From Flectonema sp. DT1601 (lineage: Eukaryota; Euglenozoa; Diplonemea; Diplonemida; Diplonemidae): 64,000 nucleotides of DNA. The DNA lies in NCBI GenBank assembly GCA_964019425.1, contig OZ025799.1:1178001-1242000 (forward strand). Direction: 5' to 3'. Below, piece after piece: positions 47,120-55,534 of the stretch. The translations under genes and the position numbers were made by a program. Each line of letters starts with the position of its first letter. Positions within the stretch are counted from its first letter, which is position 1. The notes below the pieces were generated by a model. The model searched no databases, was not told where the DNA came from, and worked only from the letters and a program-made list of their open reading frames with translations.

Positions 47120-49567
47120 ATGCTACCGCGAGATAACAGATCCGTTAAAGATAATCGAAAAGAGAATGAAGGAGGTCTGCTACCCGCTGAAGAAGTCGAG
47201 GCTATGGCTGTAAAGGAAGGATCAAAATGGTATCGAGTTCCTGGAGTACTGATGTGGGACCTTCCACAGACTCTAAGAGAAGTATTGTATGCGAGGGTTC
47301 AGCTTATAAATGCAGCTACTGATATGGGGATTCACTCTGAGTCATGGGAAGCTAAAACAGGAAGGTCAATATTTCAAGAAGGTCGTCTTCTTAATTATGA
47401 TGGAAAGTCTGGATGGGAAATCGGAAACCAATGTCGTCCTCTTCATCAATTAACTTGGCTTCTCTTACACGCTCTTGGAAGATGGACTCCTGGGATTTCA
47501 TACGGTCAAGTTCAGATTACTTGGAATAAATATTCAAAAAAAAAAGGATTCTGCCCAAAGCATAAAGACTGGCTTGGACTTGAAAAAGTAATTTACATGG
47601 TCTTTGGTGCTTCAGCTGATTTTAGTTTTTTTACTACTGAAGCCCCTCATGGTCTTGTTGAAAGACAACACATAAGTAATAAAGTTATAATGCTGACTGA
47701 ACCAGCGACGAAGTCGTTTTTACACGGCGTGTCTAGAGTGACAGGTGAGAGGTACAGTGTTCGGATAGCTGAGGTAAGTTCAAGTGTACACGATTTACAA
47801 TATCGAAAGAGAACAGCACTCGCAGCGGTAGGAGATGATGATAAGCAAATCAAACGACAGAATACAACTCGTCCAGTGTGGAGGTCATCATCAAATTTCG
47901 AATCGAACACTTCATCTCCAAACAGGTCTCTTCGATTGCAAATCGAATCTCAAAAAATTGAAGCGCGCAATGAAACAGATTCAAAAGACATTCCGAAATC
48001 ACAAATACTTTCATTTTTCAAACAAATACTCGACAGTCTTGAAGTTATAAAGAAAAGACTACTATCACAACAGAAATACGAATACGATATCAGAAGTCAA
48101 TCAAAGATTGAATTTTTATCACAAATTCAACATCAATGTCTCTCGTTCGATGTGACTGACATGAACAGACTACGAACATCATGTATAGACTTGATAGACA
48201 GACATCAGGGACTGAATCCCATCTTCGTCGAATTACTGAAATGTATTCCTCCTCCGTATGCTGATGACACAGATGAACGAATCGTTATTCTCCTCAATTT
48301 AAAAAGTGTTTTCGAAGTTGTGAAAATCAATATTGAAAAAATTCAAAAAAAACAAAATATCTGCAAAGAACAACATCGAGAACAGAAATTATCAGCTTTG
48401 ACCAATCTGCTGCAAGCGTATATGGAAATTGATACGGAGCTTGACATGACAAGGCTTCGAGAGGTGGCAATAAGCCTTTTTGAAGCAGTTCACGGCGTTG
48501 ATAAAAAATACACTCCTGAAGTGGTAAGCGATCCAGAAAGAGAATTACTTTTAAGGGCTGCTGATGAAACCGTCAGAGAAGTAGAAAAAATGGTTCGAAG
48601 CTTGTTGGCGTTGCAAGATCGTAACGGAGATGAATCTCGTCATCGAAGAATAGAACTTTTAAAATCGATTTTGAAAGAATACAAGTCCATCCCGAGCAGT
48701 CAGTTAGCTCACATGGTACCAACTCAGAAACTTCGGGAACTCGTTTTTGGAACGCTATCGCGACTGCGACATAGTGGAGAAATATTTAAAACTTTATTGA
48801 GAGATGTAAAACCTGCTGATGATCAAACAGATCAATTCCGAGAACAGATTCACACAATCCTACAAGACACCTACGTACAGCTGTCAGAATCGAGAAATGG
48901 AACTGGGAGGGTATCGAACCAGCGACTCACTATGATAAGAGATGTGATTGAGAGTACTTCTGGAACTGAAATGCTCTACGACAGTTCAATAGCATTGCTA
49001 CTACAATTGCAAGCGTGTGATAAACAATTTGAACCTTTGTTGCAGAGACTTGTCCTACTCCAAGACAAAACATCAAATCAAAGTCCTTATCGCAGAATGA
49101 TAAAGCTTTGCATGTCTGAAGCACTCGATAAAATGGAAACCATGATCCACAGCATGACATTAGTTCAGTCATCATATCCAGACAGAAATAGAGAAAGACG
49201 AATTCAATTCCTAAGTACGATATTAACTGATTACAAACAGACACCACTCAACACAAGTGATAATGATCTTCGTAATATTACTGTTGAGATGTTAGAGAGG
49301 TTGAAGGATTCGGGTGAGTTTTTTAAAATGCTTCTGAAAAGAGTTCCTCCACAGCAGTTCCCAGAGTACATCCCTCCAGAGAATTCCAATGATGAAGAGG
49401 ATGCGTATCTTCCGACAGTTGTTGATGTGCCGACTGTTGGTTGGAGTGATGGTAAAGAGAAAGAGGTGCCTCCTCCACCTCCGCCTCCGCCTCCTCCGCC
49501 ACCACCACCACCACCACCGCCACCTCCTCAGGAATCACAGCGGTCTAATAATTGTGTTATTTCGTAG
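47120..49567 (+). CDS. AlkB-like domain with five helical repeats, polyproline and CaaX box
   Basis: This 815-residue protein starts with a region resembling AlkB 2OG-Fe(II) dioxygenases (about 85-235). The HxD motif is His148-Lys-Asp150 (CPKHKDW), the distal His is His202 in FLHGVSRV, and Arg211 and Arg215 lie in ERYSVRI, in the place of AlkB's RxNxTFR. A basic Ser-rich linker precedes five repeats of about 92 residues (starting near 325, 419, 507, 600, 691). Their pattern is RRIxFLxxIL, then LRxLxxExLxRLxxSGExF, then LLKxVxP. A run of about 20 prolines (785-804) and a tail ending CVIS follow; CVIS fits a CaaX prenylation signal. AlkB enzymes demethylate nucleic acids or proteins, and prenylation would place this one at a membrane. 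The combination is unfamiliar to me. Confidence 0.7.
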   Translation: MLPRDNRSVKDNRKENEGGLLPAEEVEAMAVKEGSKWYRVPGVLMWDLPQTLREVLYARVQLINAATDMGIHSESWEAKTGRSIFQEGRLLNYDGKSGWEIGNQCRPLHQLTWLLLHALGRWTPGISYGQVQITWNKYSKKKGFCPKHKDWLGLEKVIYMVFGASADFSFFTTEAPHGLVERQHISNKVIMLTEPATKSFLHGVSRVTGERYSVRIAEVSSSVHDLQYRKRTALAAVGDDDKQIKRQNTTRPVWRSSSNFESNTSSPNRSLRLQIESQKIEARNETDSKDIPKSQILSFFKQILDSLEVIKKRLLSQQKYEYDIRSQSKIEFLSQIQHQCLSFDVTDMNRLRTSCIDLIDRHQGLNPIFVELLKCIPPPYADDTDERIVILLNLKSVFEVVKINIEKIQKKQNICKEQHREQKLSALTNLLQAYMEIDTELDMTRLREVAISLFEAVHGVDKKYTPEVVSDPERELLLRAADETVREVEKMVRSLLALQDRNGDESRHRRIELLKSILKEYKSIPSSQLAHMVPTQKLRELVFGTLSRLRHSGEIFKTLLRDVKPADDQTDQFREQIHTILQDTYVQLSESRNGTGRVSNQRLTMIRDVIESTSGTEMLYDSSIALLLQLQACDKQFEPLLQRLVLLQDKTSNQSPYRRMIKLCMSEALDKMETMIHSMTLVQSSYPDRNRERRIQFLSTILTDYKQTPLNTSDNDLRNITVEMLERLKDSGEFFKMLLKRVPPQQFPEYIPPENSNDEEDAYLPTVVDVPTVGWSDGKEKEVPPPPPPPPPPPPPPPPPPPPQESQRSNNCVIS

Positions 49568-49727
49568 TTGGAAATGTTCATTTCTTGTTTTGATTAATCT
49601 TCTCACTCGGTAGTAGTATTGAAGTCTTAATATTAATGTTGGATATCATCTATTCGTTTTGTTATTTTTTTTAAAAAAAAAGTAACTGTATCGCCCTTTT
49701 CTTTGTTCCGTCACTTTGTTCAAACAG

Positions 49728-49810
49728 CTGACCAGTTAGGTCAGGTCTGGGTTGTTATAAAAATATGTGGAAAAAATTATTTTTGTTCATTTCTTCAGGT
49801 GATGTCTTCT
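49728..49810 (+). repeat. Hairpin plus GTTGTTATAAAA element, copy 1 (upstream of GST)
   Basis: A small hairpin (CTGACC/GGTCAG, 49728-49744) is followed by GTTGTTATAAAA, GTGGAAAAAA, a T-rich tract and TTTCTTCAGGTGA. The same order of parts recurs at 51077-51184 on the other side of the GST gene. Confidence 0.55.
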
Positions 49811-49883
49811 AATTAAATAAATGGACCATTCCTTCTATCCCTACCTGACCTGAGCTGGTGTGGTTTAGTGTGTCGGTGTTGTT

Positions 49884-49916
49884 GTTCTCATTCCCCTCAT
49901 GTTTCCCTCCTCGCAG
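49884..49916 (+). promoter_or_regulatory. Putative trans-splice acceptor
   Basis: TTCTCATTCCCCTCATGTTTCCCTCCTCGCAG (in two blocks, CATTCCCCTC and TTTCCCTCC) ends 32 nt before the GST ATG. Confidence 0.5.
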
Positions 49917-49948
49917 TGACTTCATCGAACCCACAACTTCACTAAATA

Positions 49949-50605
49949 ATGTCTATCAAGGTTGTCTACTTTCCGATGCCGGGACGTGCTGAGCCAATAA
50001 GGCTGGCGCTCACCCTGGGAGGGATCAAGTTCGAAGACCAGCGACTGGCTGGGGAGGAATGGGGAAAGATGAAGGCCGAAGTGGCACCGAAACAGCTTCC
50101 GCTTTTGCAAGTCGGAGACAAGGTGTTCGGGCAGAGCGTGGCGCAGTTGAGGTACGCGTCGAAGATTTCGAAGTTCGAGGGACGGGCTCTGTACCCGGAG
50201 GACGCGCTGTTGGCCCTGGAAGTTGATGAGTTCGTTGACATGCTGGGGGACATGTTCGCACCGATCTCTGCTTCGTTCAAGATGGCGGAGGGGGCCGAGA
50301 GGGATGCGGTCCGCTCGAAGGCCGTCACTGAGGGAGGTGATTCGCACAAGTGGCTCAAGGTGATCGACGCGCAGTTAGGGAAGTCGAAGAGTGGCTACGC
50401 GGTGGGCAACCACCTGACAATGGCTGACGTCGCAGTGTTTACGTTCGTGCAGCCCCTGAGATCTGGGTTTGTTGAAGGCGTGCCACTCACCTGTCTCGAC
50501 GGTTTCAAGAACATCATGGCACACAAGGAGAAGATTGCCAGCATCCCGGCCGTGAAGGCCTACTACGCTGAAGCGAAAATGCCGCTGTACAAGATCTACC
50601 AGTAA
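49949..50605 (+). CDS. Sigma-like glutathione S-transferase
   Basis: This 218-residue protein has the thioredoxin-like domain first (1-78): VVYFPMPGRAEPIRLAL with the candidate catalytic Tyr7, then LPLLQVGDKVFGQSVAQLRY with the glutathione-binding Gln-Ser. A helical C-terminal domain follows, with GYAVGNHLTMADVAVFTFV and IPAVKAYYAEAKMP. Length and motifs fit sigma-type GSTs, which conjugate glutathione to electrophiles or isomerise prostaglandin H2; the enzyme should be cytosolic and dimeric. The gene is plainly richer in G+C than everything around it, with mostly G/C third positions, suggesting either strong expression-related codon bias or recent acquisition. Its stop overlaps CA|GTAAGT, a donor-like sequence, but the protein already looks complete. 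Confidence 0.92.
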   Translation: MSIKVVYFPMPGRAEPIRLALTLGGIKFEDQRLAGEEWGKMKAEVAPKQLPLLQVGDKVFGQSVAQLRYASKISKFEGRALYPEDALLALEVDEFVDMLGDMFAPISASFKMAEGAERDAVRSKAVTEGGDSHKWLKVIDAQLGKSKSGYAVGNHLTMADVAVFTFVQPLRSGFVEGVPLTCLDGFKNIMAHKEKIASIPAVKAYYAEAKMPLYKIYQ

Positions 50606-51076
50606 GTTGTTGAGTAACCAAGTTAGGATAAAGGTTAAATTTATATTCTTTTTGAAGTGCAAAGGCGGATCAATTCTTCCTTCGTTCCTATTTCTTCAAA
50701 GTCTCTATTCTCTGTCGTCTCGAACCGTGTGATCCGAACAGAAGGAATGCACGGCAGTTGTTATGAATGAGATGATGAGTTTTGTATGAATGGTGTTATC
50801 TTTTGTTTACGAATTACTATAATTTAATTATTTCTTTGTTGAGCTGTTTTATTTATTTTAGCTACTTCTTTCTTTGAAGTCCCATCGTATGGGAGAAAGG
50901 GAGACGTGGAAGGGAGCCGTTGGCCCCCTCTCCTTGCCCTGCTCCTTCTCGCATGGGTTTTTTCATCCAACGATTTCTAGTCCCTCGTTGGTTTTCCTCC
51001 CTCAGCCTACTAACTCGTATTCTGGCCAAGCTTCCTTTGTCTAGGGCACAAAAAGAAAGTAAAAAAAAAATATAGA

Positions 51077-51184
51077 AAGTAGGTCATCGACTTGATGACC
51101 TACTTAGCTAGTTGCTTGTTGTTATAAAATTGTGGAAAAAATAAAATAATTTTTTTTGTTCTTTCAGGTGAACCTCGTCTTCTA
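51077..51184 (+). repeat. Hairpin plus GTTGTTATAAAA element, copy 2 (downstream of GST)
   Basis: A perfect 12-bp stem (AAGTAGGTCATC/GATGACCTACTT, five-base loop, 51077-51105) is followed by GTTGTTATAAAA, TTGTGGAAAAAATA, a T run and GTTCTTTCAGGTGA. From GTTGTT onward it is close to 49751-49810, including the shared ending CGTCTTCT/TGTCTTCT. Confidence 0.65.
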
Positions 51185-51313
51185 CGATACATCAGTCAAG
51201 GGAACGGACTTGAAACTGTCAGCGGGGAAAGAAGACCCTGTTGAGTTTGACTCTAGTCTGACTTTGCTCTGTCACGGAATTATTTGTAATTTTTGTGAAG
51301 CCTCCTAACAAAC

Positions 51314-51334
51314 TCCTTGTTTTCACCCCCTCAG
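51314..51334 (+). promoter_or_regulatory. Putative trans-splice acceptor
   Basis: TCCTTGTTTTCACCCCCTCAG ends 49 nt before the ATG at 51384. Confidence 0.5.
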
Positions 51335-51383
51335 GGACCACACGAGGTAAAGTAACGAAAACACAAAACAAAACAAACCAACA

Positions 51384-51884
51384 ATGGAACCCGACTCATG
51401 TGCATTGATGGAATTCCCAACCAACGTAAACCCGGCAGATGCTCGCACGCGTACCAAAAGTAAAAGAAGCGTCTCAAGTTTCGAAGATGAGTTCTCAACT
51501 CAGGGAATGAGTAGTGAGGAGGGCTCGAGATCATCGACATTTCAAAAGAAACACAAACCAGTTACGGGAGTTCGCTTTAATAATAATGGTGTTGTTGATG
51601 ACATCGGATCACCGAGTTCGTCTTCTAAAGTTAATAAAGTCTTTGTTAAGAAATCCCGTATGACACCAACAGCCTCAACGTATGTTTATTTTATTTTTTT
51701 TTAAAACAAAATTAAACCTTTTATGCTATTGAAGTAAAGAGGATCCTGTCATATGCAATTAGCAAAACAAAAACAAAACAGAACAACTGTTGCAACACCA
51801 GCAACTCAACAGCCGGTTAAAATGAACTCTGGTCTGGAGTTCTCTGATGATTTGATAAAAATGTTAGGTGATCTCACTATTTAG
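51384..51884 (+). CDS. Small two-exon unrecognised protein
   Basis: The exons are 51384-51679 and 51782-51884, giving 132 residues when spliced. Unspliced, the frame runs into T-rich intron and stops after a few hydrophobic codons. Spliced, exon 2 reads openly to TAG and ends SGLEFSDDLIKMLGDLTI, a plausible short amphipathic helix. The rest is polar and Ser/Lys/Arg-rich (TRTKSKRSVSSFEDEF, KVNKVFVKKSRMTPTAS) and probably disordered. The product is unrecognised; a small regulator or adaptor with a C-terminal docking helix would fit, but that is only inference. Confidence 0.65.
51680..51781 (+). other. cis-intron of the small gene at 51384
   Basis: Donor GTATGT; acceptor CAAAAACAAAACAG; 102 nt; phase 2. 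The acceptor is A/C-rich without pyrimidines. Confidence 0.7.
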
Positions 51885-51921
51885 GGTTTTTTTTCTCTCT
51901 CTTCACAATTTCTTCCCCGAG

Positions 51922-52275
51922 GCTGAGTTTTATTCACAGCTATCGAGGAGTTTGTCAACATCACGTTGGCAAATCATGTTGCTCCTGTTATTCGAGTTTC
52001 CTCCAGCTGTTTGAATGGCTGTCAGAAAAACAACCATTGTTGTGTGACTGGATAGATTCCTTTTTTTTCGGAGCAGGCTCACCGGACAGCTGAGTTTTGT
52101 TCACAGCTGTCTAGGTGACGTATCTTATTTCACGGCCTCTCTTAGTTATTCAAGTCCACTGTATGTTTGGAATGGGTGTCAGAAAAACACCCTCTGTTGT
52201 GTGAATAGTCGGATTTATTTTTTCTTAAGAGCAGGCTTTCCCTGACAGCTGAGTTTTTATTCACGGTTGTTATTT
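51922..52275 (+). repeat. Diverged tandem repeat, period about 160-167 bp
   Basis: GCTGAGTTTT(A/G)TTCACAGCT starts at 51922 and 52089, with a partial third copy at 52248. Between them, GTCAGAAAAACA followed by TGTTGTGTGA occurs in each full copy, and GAGCAGGCT precedes copies two and three. No reading frame is kept. It is probably duplicated non-coding sequence, perhaps a small-RNA unit. Confidence 0.65.
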
Positions 52276-52352
52276 TTGGGAAAATTATTATAAAAAAAAA
52301 AAACTCTCCTCTCTATCCACAGTTTTCGATGCATCTGACAAAAGTAAAAAAA

Positions 52353-52384
<32 letters not shown>

Positions 52385-52858
52385 AGATGTTGTGGTACGT
52401 GTTAAATATGTGTTAAGAAAAACAAGTAGTGACCCCAAACGCCCTACTCTTTAGATTAGATTCCCAAGTATCATTCGACACCCCCTCTCTCTCATATGCA
52501 ACACTCACCTCTGCAGTTAAAGTGGATTTCGGCATTTAGTATGTTGGCTGCGGGGGGTGAAAGGCTGGTAACTCTCGCCGGTATTCCTGCAATTTTTCCA
52601 ACAAGAAAGAAAGAAATGAAGAAAAAAAAACCACTTTAAAAAAAAAAAAAAAAAAAAAAAAACCACTTTTTGCCAGTTTCCGCTTGTGGTTCGCCACAGT
52701 TTCAGTGCCATTGATTGAGTGCCGTTGATTTACGGATCGGATTGTCTGTCACTTGTCATTTAAGTTGATAAATTTGTGGTTCACTTGTTTTACAGGTCTG
52801 GTAGGTTTTCGACAAGGCAATGAAGTGGAGTATTATGGAAACTGTGTGATGCTAATTT

Positions 52859-52882
52859 TGTTTATTTCCCTTTTTTTCTCAG
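52859..52882 (+). promoter_or_regulatory. Putative trans-splice acceptor
   Basis: TTTATTTCCCTTTTTTTCTCAG ends 31 nt before the ATG at 52914. Confidence 0.5.
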
Positions 52883-52913
52883 GTTAGAAAAGTGTCTTTT
52901 CTTCAAAAACGAG

Positions 52914-55172
52914 ATGCCTTCCGAAGACAAGAACACGGCATTTAGTAAGTTACCCCCCGATGGATTCACATCAATGGTGATGATGATTGACAAGGCTAGC
53001 TCTGGTAGTGACTCTGAGGATGAGTATTTGAATTGTAATAAAAAGTTGAAGAGAGCCTCTCCAATGAATAGACCTCGTGATTCTCAAACAGAAACGAGAG
53101 CGATGAAGGCAGCCTTAGCAATGTGCGGTAATGGACCATCACCACCTGATATCATTCAAATGATTGAAACTTGTAAAAATAGCATTCAAAGTAAAATGTA
53201 CTTATCAACTTCAATGAGTGTCCCACAAGCTGTGGAGATGCTCAGATGTTGTAAGGAAACTATTTATGAACTAATTCAAACAATTTATGAATACATCCCA
53301 ACTGATAAACATCGAACTCTTAAACAAGTTGGAAACAATAGTAAAGATATCAATAATCAACCAACCAGCACTGATGCATTTAGATTCGTTCCTCGAAGAA
53401 ATCAACCTCAACGCGATTCTTTGACTGTAAATGATACATCAAAGATACCAACCCCTCCACTTGGATCTGCTAAGTGTAGTCGTGATACTTCTCAAGAAGA
53501 TTTCCATAAAGTTAATTATGCCAGTAAAAGAAAGCAACTGGGACGAATGCTTGCTTCTCATAAAAGTGTCCAACTGGGGAAGTTGTTATCAGAAAAAGGC
53601 GGAGCGTTGCAATTTAATTCTTTTTCGATGAAGAAACCCAACGGAGTTGGAATTGCTTCTCAAACAGACCCGGAGTACCTCTCTCAGCAGGTCGTAGTTC
53701 AACATGAGATTCCAAAATTAGAAACAACAATCAGATCATTATCATCTGAGAACAATATTTTAAAACAAAAATTATCAACAGCGACATCTCACTTGGAAGC
53801 AAAATCGAGAGCTGTTTCTGATCTTCGAACAACTCTGTACAAAGAGATCTGTTTATTAAGAGAGCAGCTTGCAGCTGCTAAGAAACCCGTCAATGCATTA
53901 AAAAAAAGTAATAATTTAGAAGTTGTCTTTAGTATCATCGATAAAGCTATTCTTGGATTAGAGATACCCAACCCGACTACTGTTGGAGTTGGTCATCCGG
54001 TCCAGAGAATGATTGCGGCAGAAGCTGAAATAAATCGACTTAAAGAAGTTCATTCCAGTGAGAGACGTCATTTCATTAAAGAGCTGGTTAGGCATCAACA
54101 GCGGTTCAGATTAGTCATAGCTGAGAAAACTGTTCAAAATGACGACAAATCAAAAAAGAATTTCTGCCTCGATCACTATTACATTATTCAAGATTACGCG
54201 GAGACTCTCAGAGGTGATTTCAACGTCATGCAGGTGGGTGTTGAGAAGTACCTGGATGATTTCAGACAATGCCTTTCGGATTTTGCGGTTGAATTTGAAA
54301 AATTAGCGACGTCACTTGACGTGACTTCTGGCAGAATAAAGAAGTGCCGAGGACTGGAGGTGTTAAACTCTGGTGTGAATTCATTATTTAGTCCTTTATT
54401 CTCTCCTGAGTTCAGATGGAATGGTGGAATACATCCGTGGAATTATTATCAGTCAAAAGATCCGTTGCAAACATACATGAAAGAGGAGTTGGGAGAAGAA
54501 TTCTTAGAAACAGTCCAAGAAGAGTTGAATTACTTCACTTCATTGTATCCGAAAGTATTAACAGTAATTGGTATTAATCAAGATAAGATTGAAGTTAAGG
54601 GTGCCACTACAGGAAAGGAATTAGAAAATGAAATAACTGATTTAGTTTCATTTGACTTGCCATTGTCACTCAGCAAACAACTTCGAGACATGATGTCTGT
54701 CGATCGTCAGTTTGCTACTGAAATAGCTCGAAAGAACTTCATAAGGTGCGCTGTTCACATGTCTGTTCAGAATCTTCTCAGGCGGCTCAAAGAATCCGCC
54801 AAAAGCAGCGTCTCCACAACTCATTATCGACTGCAGCTGAAATCTTTTGATCGTAAAAATCTAATTTTGTCATCCGCCATCCGAAAACTAAAACGGGATC
54901 GTCACGAAGCCTCTTCGGCAATTGAGCAGGTCTGGGCAACTGTCAAAAGGGAAGGCTATACGAGAAAGGATGTGTATGCGCCTGCTACTCCGCCATCTCC
55001 TTCACGAGTGCCACAACCTCCTTCTCCTCCTCCTCCTCCTCCTCTTCCTCCGCCGCCTCCCCCTCCTCCGCCGCCTCCGCCTCAGCCTCTTCCTCCAGCT
55101 GCGGATGAGGAGCCAGCAAAGCCCCCGATACCAACAGTTGAAAACGATGTTGGGTTCGACGCTACGATATGA
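52914..55172 (+). CDS. Coiled-coil protein with C-terminal polyproline
   Basis: 752 residues of unrecognised family. The polar N-terminus has an acidic Ser cluster (SSGSDSEDEY) and a helical segment (about 60-125). A coiled coil at about 265-330 (LETTIRSLSSENNILKQKL, then REQLAAAKK) follows. A large helical domain (about 340-680) includes HFIKELVRHQQRFRLVIAEK and a second predicted coiled coil near 640-680. Residues about 696-728 are almost all proline (PPSPPPPPPLPPPPPPP), as in formin-like profilin ligands, but there is no FH2 domain. The C-terminus ends VGFDATI. It may be a cytoskeletal or flagellar component, judging only from the coiled coil and polyproline. Confidence 0.72.
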   Translation: MPSEDKNTAFSKLPPDGFTSMVMMIDKASSGSDSEDEYLNCNKKLKRASPMNRPRDSQTETRAMKAALAMCGNGPSPPDIIQMIETCKNSIQSKMYLSTSMSVPQAVEMLRCCKETIYELIQTIYEYIPTDKHRTLKQVGNNSKDINNQPTSTDAFRFVPRRNQPQRDSLTVNDTSKIPTPPLGSAKCSRDTSQEDFHKVNYASKRKQLGRMLASHKSVQLGKLLSEKGGALQFNSFSMKKPNGVGIASQTDPEYLSQQVVVQHEIPKLETTIRSLSSENNILKQKLSTATSHLEAKSRAVSDLRTTLYKEICLLREQLAAAKKPVNALKKSNNLEVVFSIIDKAILGLEIPNPTTVGVGHPVQRMIAAEAEINRLKEVHSSERRHFIKELVRHQQRFRLVIAEKTVQNDDKSKKNFCLDHYYIIQDYAETLRGDFNVMQVGVEKYLDDFRQCLSDFAVEFEKLATSLDVTSGRIKKCRGLEVLNSGVNSLFSPLFSPEFRWNGGIHPWNYYQSKDPLQTYMKEELGEEFLETVQEELNYFTSLYPKVLTVIGINQDKIEVKGATTGKELENEITDLVSFDLPLSLSKQLRDMMSVDRQFATEIARKNFIRCAVHMSVQNLLRRLKESAKSSVSTTHYRLQLKSFDRKNLILSSAIRKLKRDRHEASSAIEQVWATVKREGYTRKDVYAPATPPSPSRVPQPPSPPPPPPLPPPPPPPPPPPPQPLPPAADEEPAKPPIPTVENDVGFDATI

Positions 55173-55534
55173 TTATGGTTGTGGTTGTAGTATCACTACT
55201 TAGTTTAGTTCCTTTTGACTATCGTTGAGGGTTTTTTTGTTTCCATTAGACCCCTGCCTGCTTTACAGCATTAGTTCTCAGTTACACGTTCTGTTTACGG
55301 ACCGGTATTTGTGTTGTTCGGCGAAATATATTTCAGCCTTCCTTACGCCAGAAAGAGTTCAAACTTATGCCAGCTGATTCTTGTTGTTACTGTTAAGTCA
55401 AAATAAATAAGAATCATCCCACGTGAGGGTAAATTAGCAACAATTTTGTTAGTTTTTTTAATTATTAATTTCGTTGCAGAGGGAGGGAAGGAAGGAGTGT
55501 CTGTGTGTGTTGGGAAGTAGTTGGGGAGGGGAAG
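55173..55534. other. Short spacer
   Basis: I see no gene. An acceptor-like TTAATTTCGTTGCAG ends near 55481, followed by a G-rich leader (GAGGGAGGGAAGGAAGG) up to the next ATG. Confidence 0.5.

Larger units (their letters stand above)
50606..51383. other. Spacer downstream of GST
   Basis: I see no gene. It carries a hairpin (51077-51105), the second GTTGTTATAAAA element (51118-51184) and an acceptor-like TTTTCACCCCCTCAG ending at 51334. Confidence 0.55.
51885..52913. other. Spacer with tandem repeat and long A runs
   Basis: About 1 kb without a gene. It contains the tandem repeat at 51922-52275, A runs near 52356-52383 and 52638-52660, and a strong acceptor (TTTCCCTTTTTTTCTCAG) ending at 52882. 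Confidence 0.6.

Noticed and set aside
50603-50608. GTAAGT at the GST stop codon as a splice donor
   Set aside because: The protein is already complete by family length, and no in-frame downstream exon with an A-rich acceptor was found nearby.
49922-50662. Several overlapping ORFs on the minus strand opposite the GST gene
   Set aside because: High GC at third positions removes stop codons from other frames. The plus-strand GST has full family motifs, so the others are by-products.
52914-55172. Polyproline coiled-coil protein as a formin
   Set aside because: There is a proline run like an FH1 region but no FH2 domain after it; the protein ends about 25 residues later.
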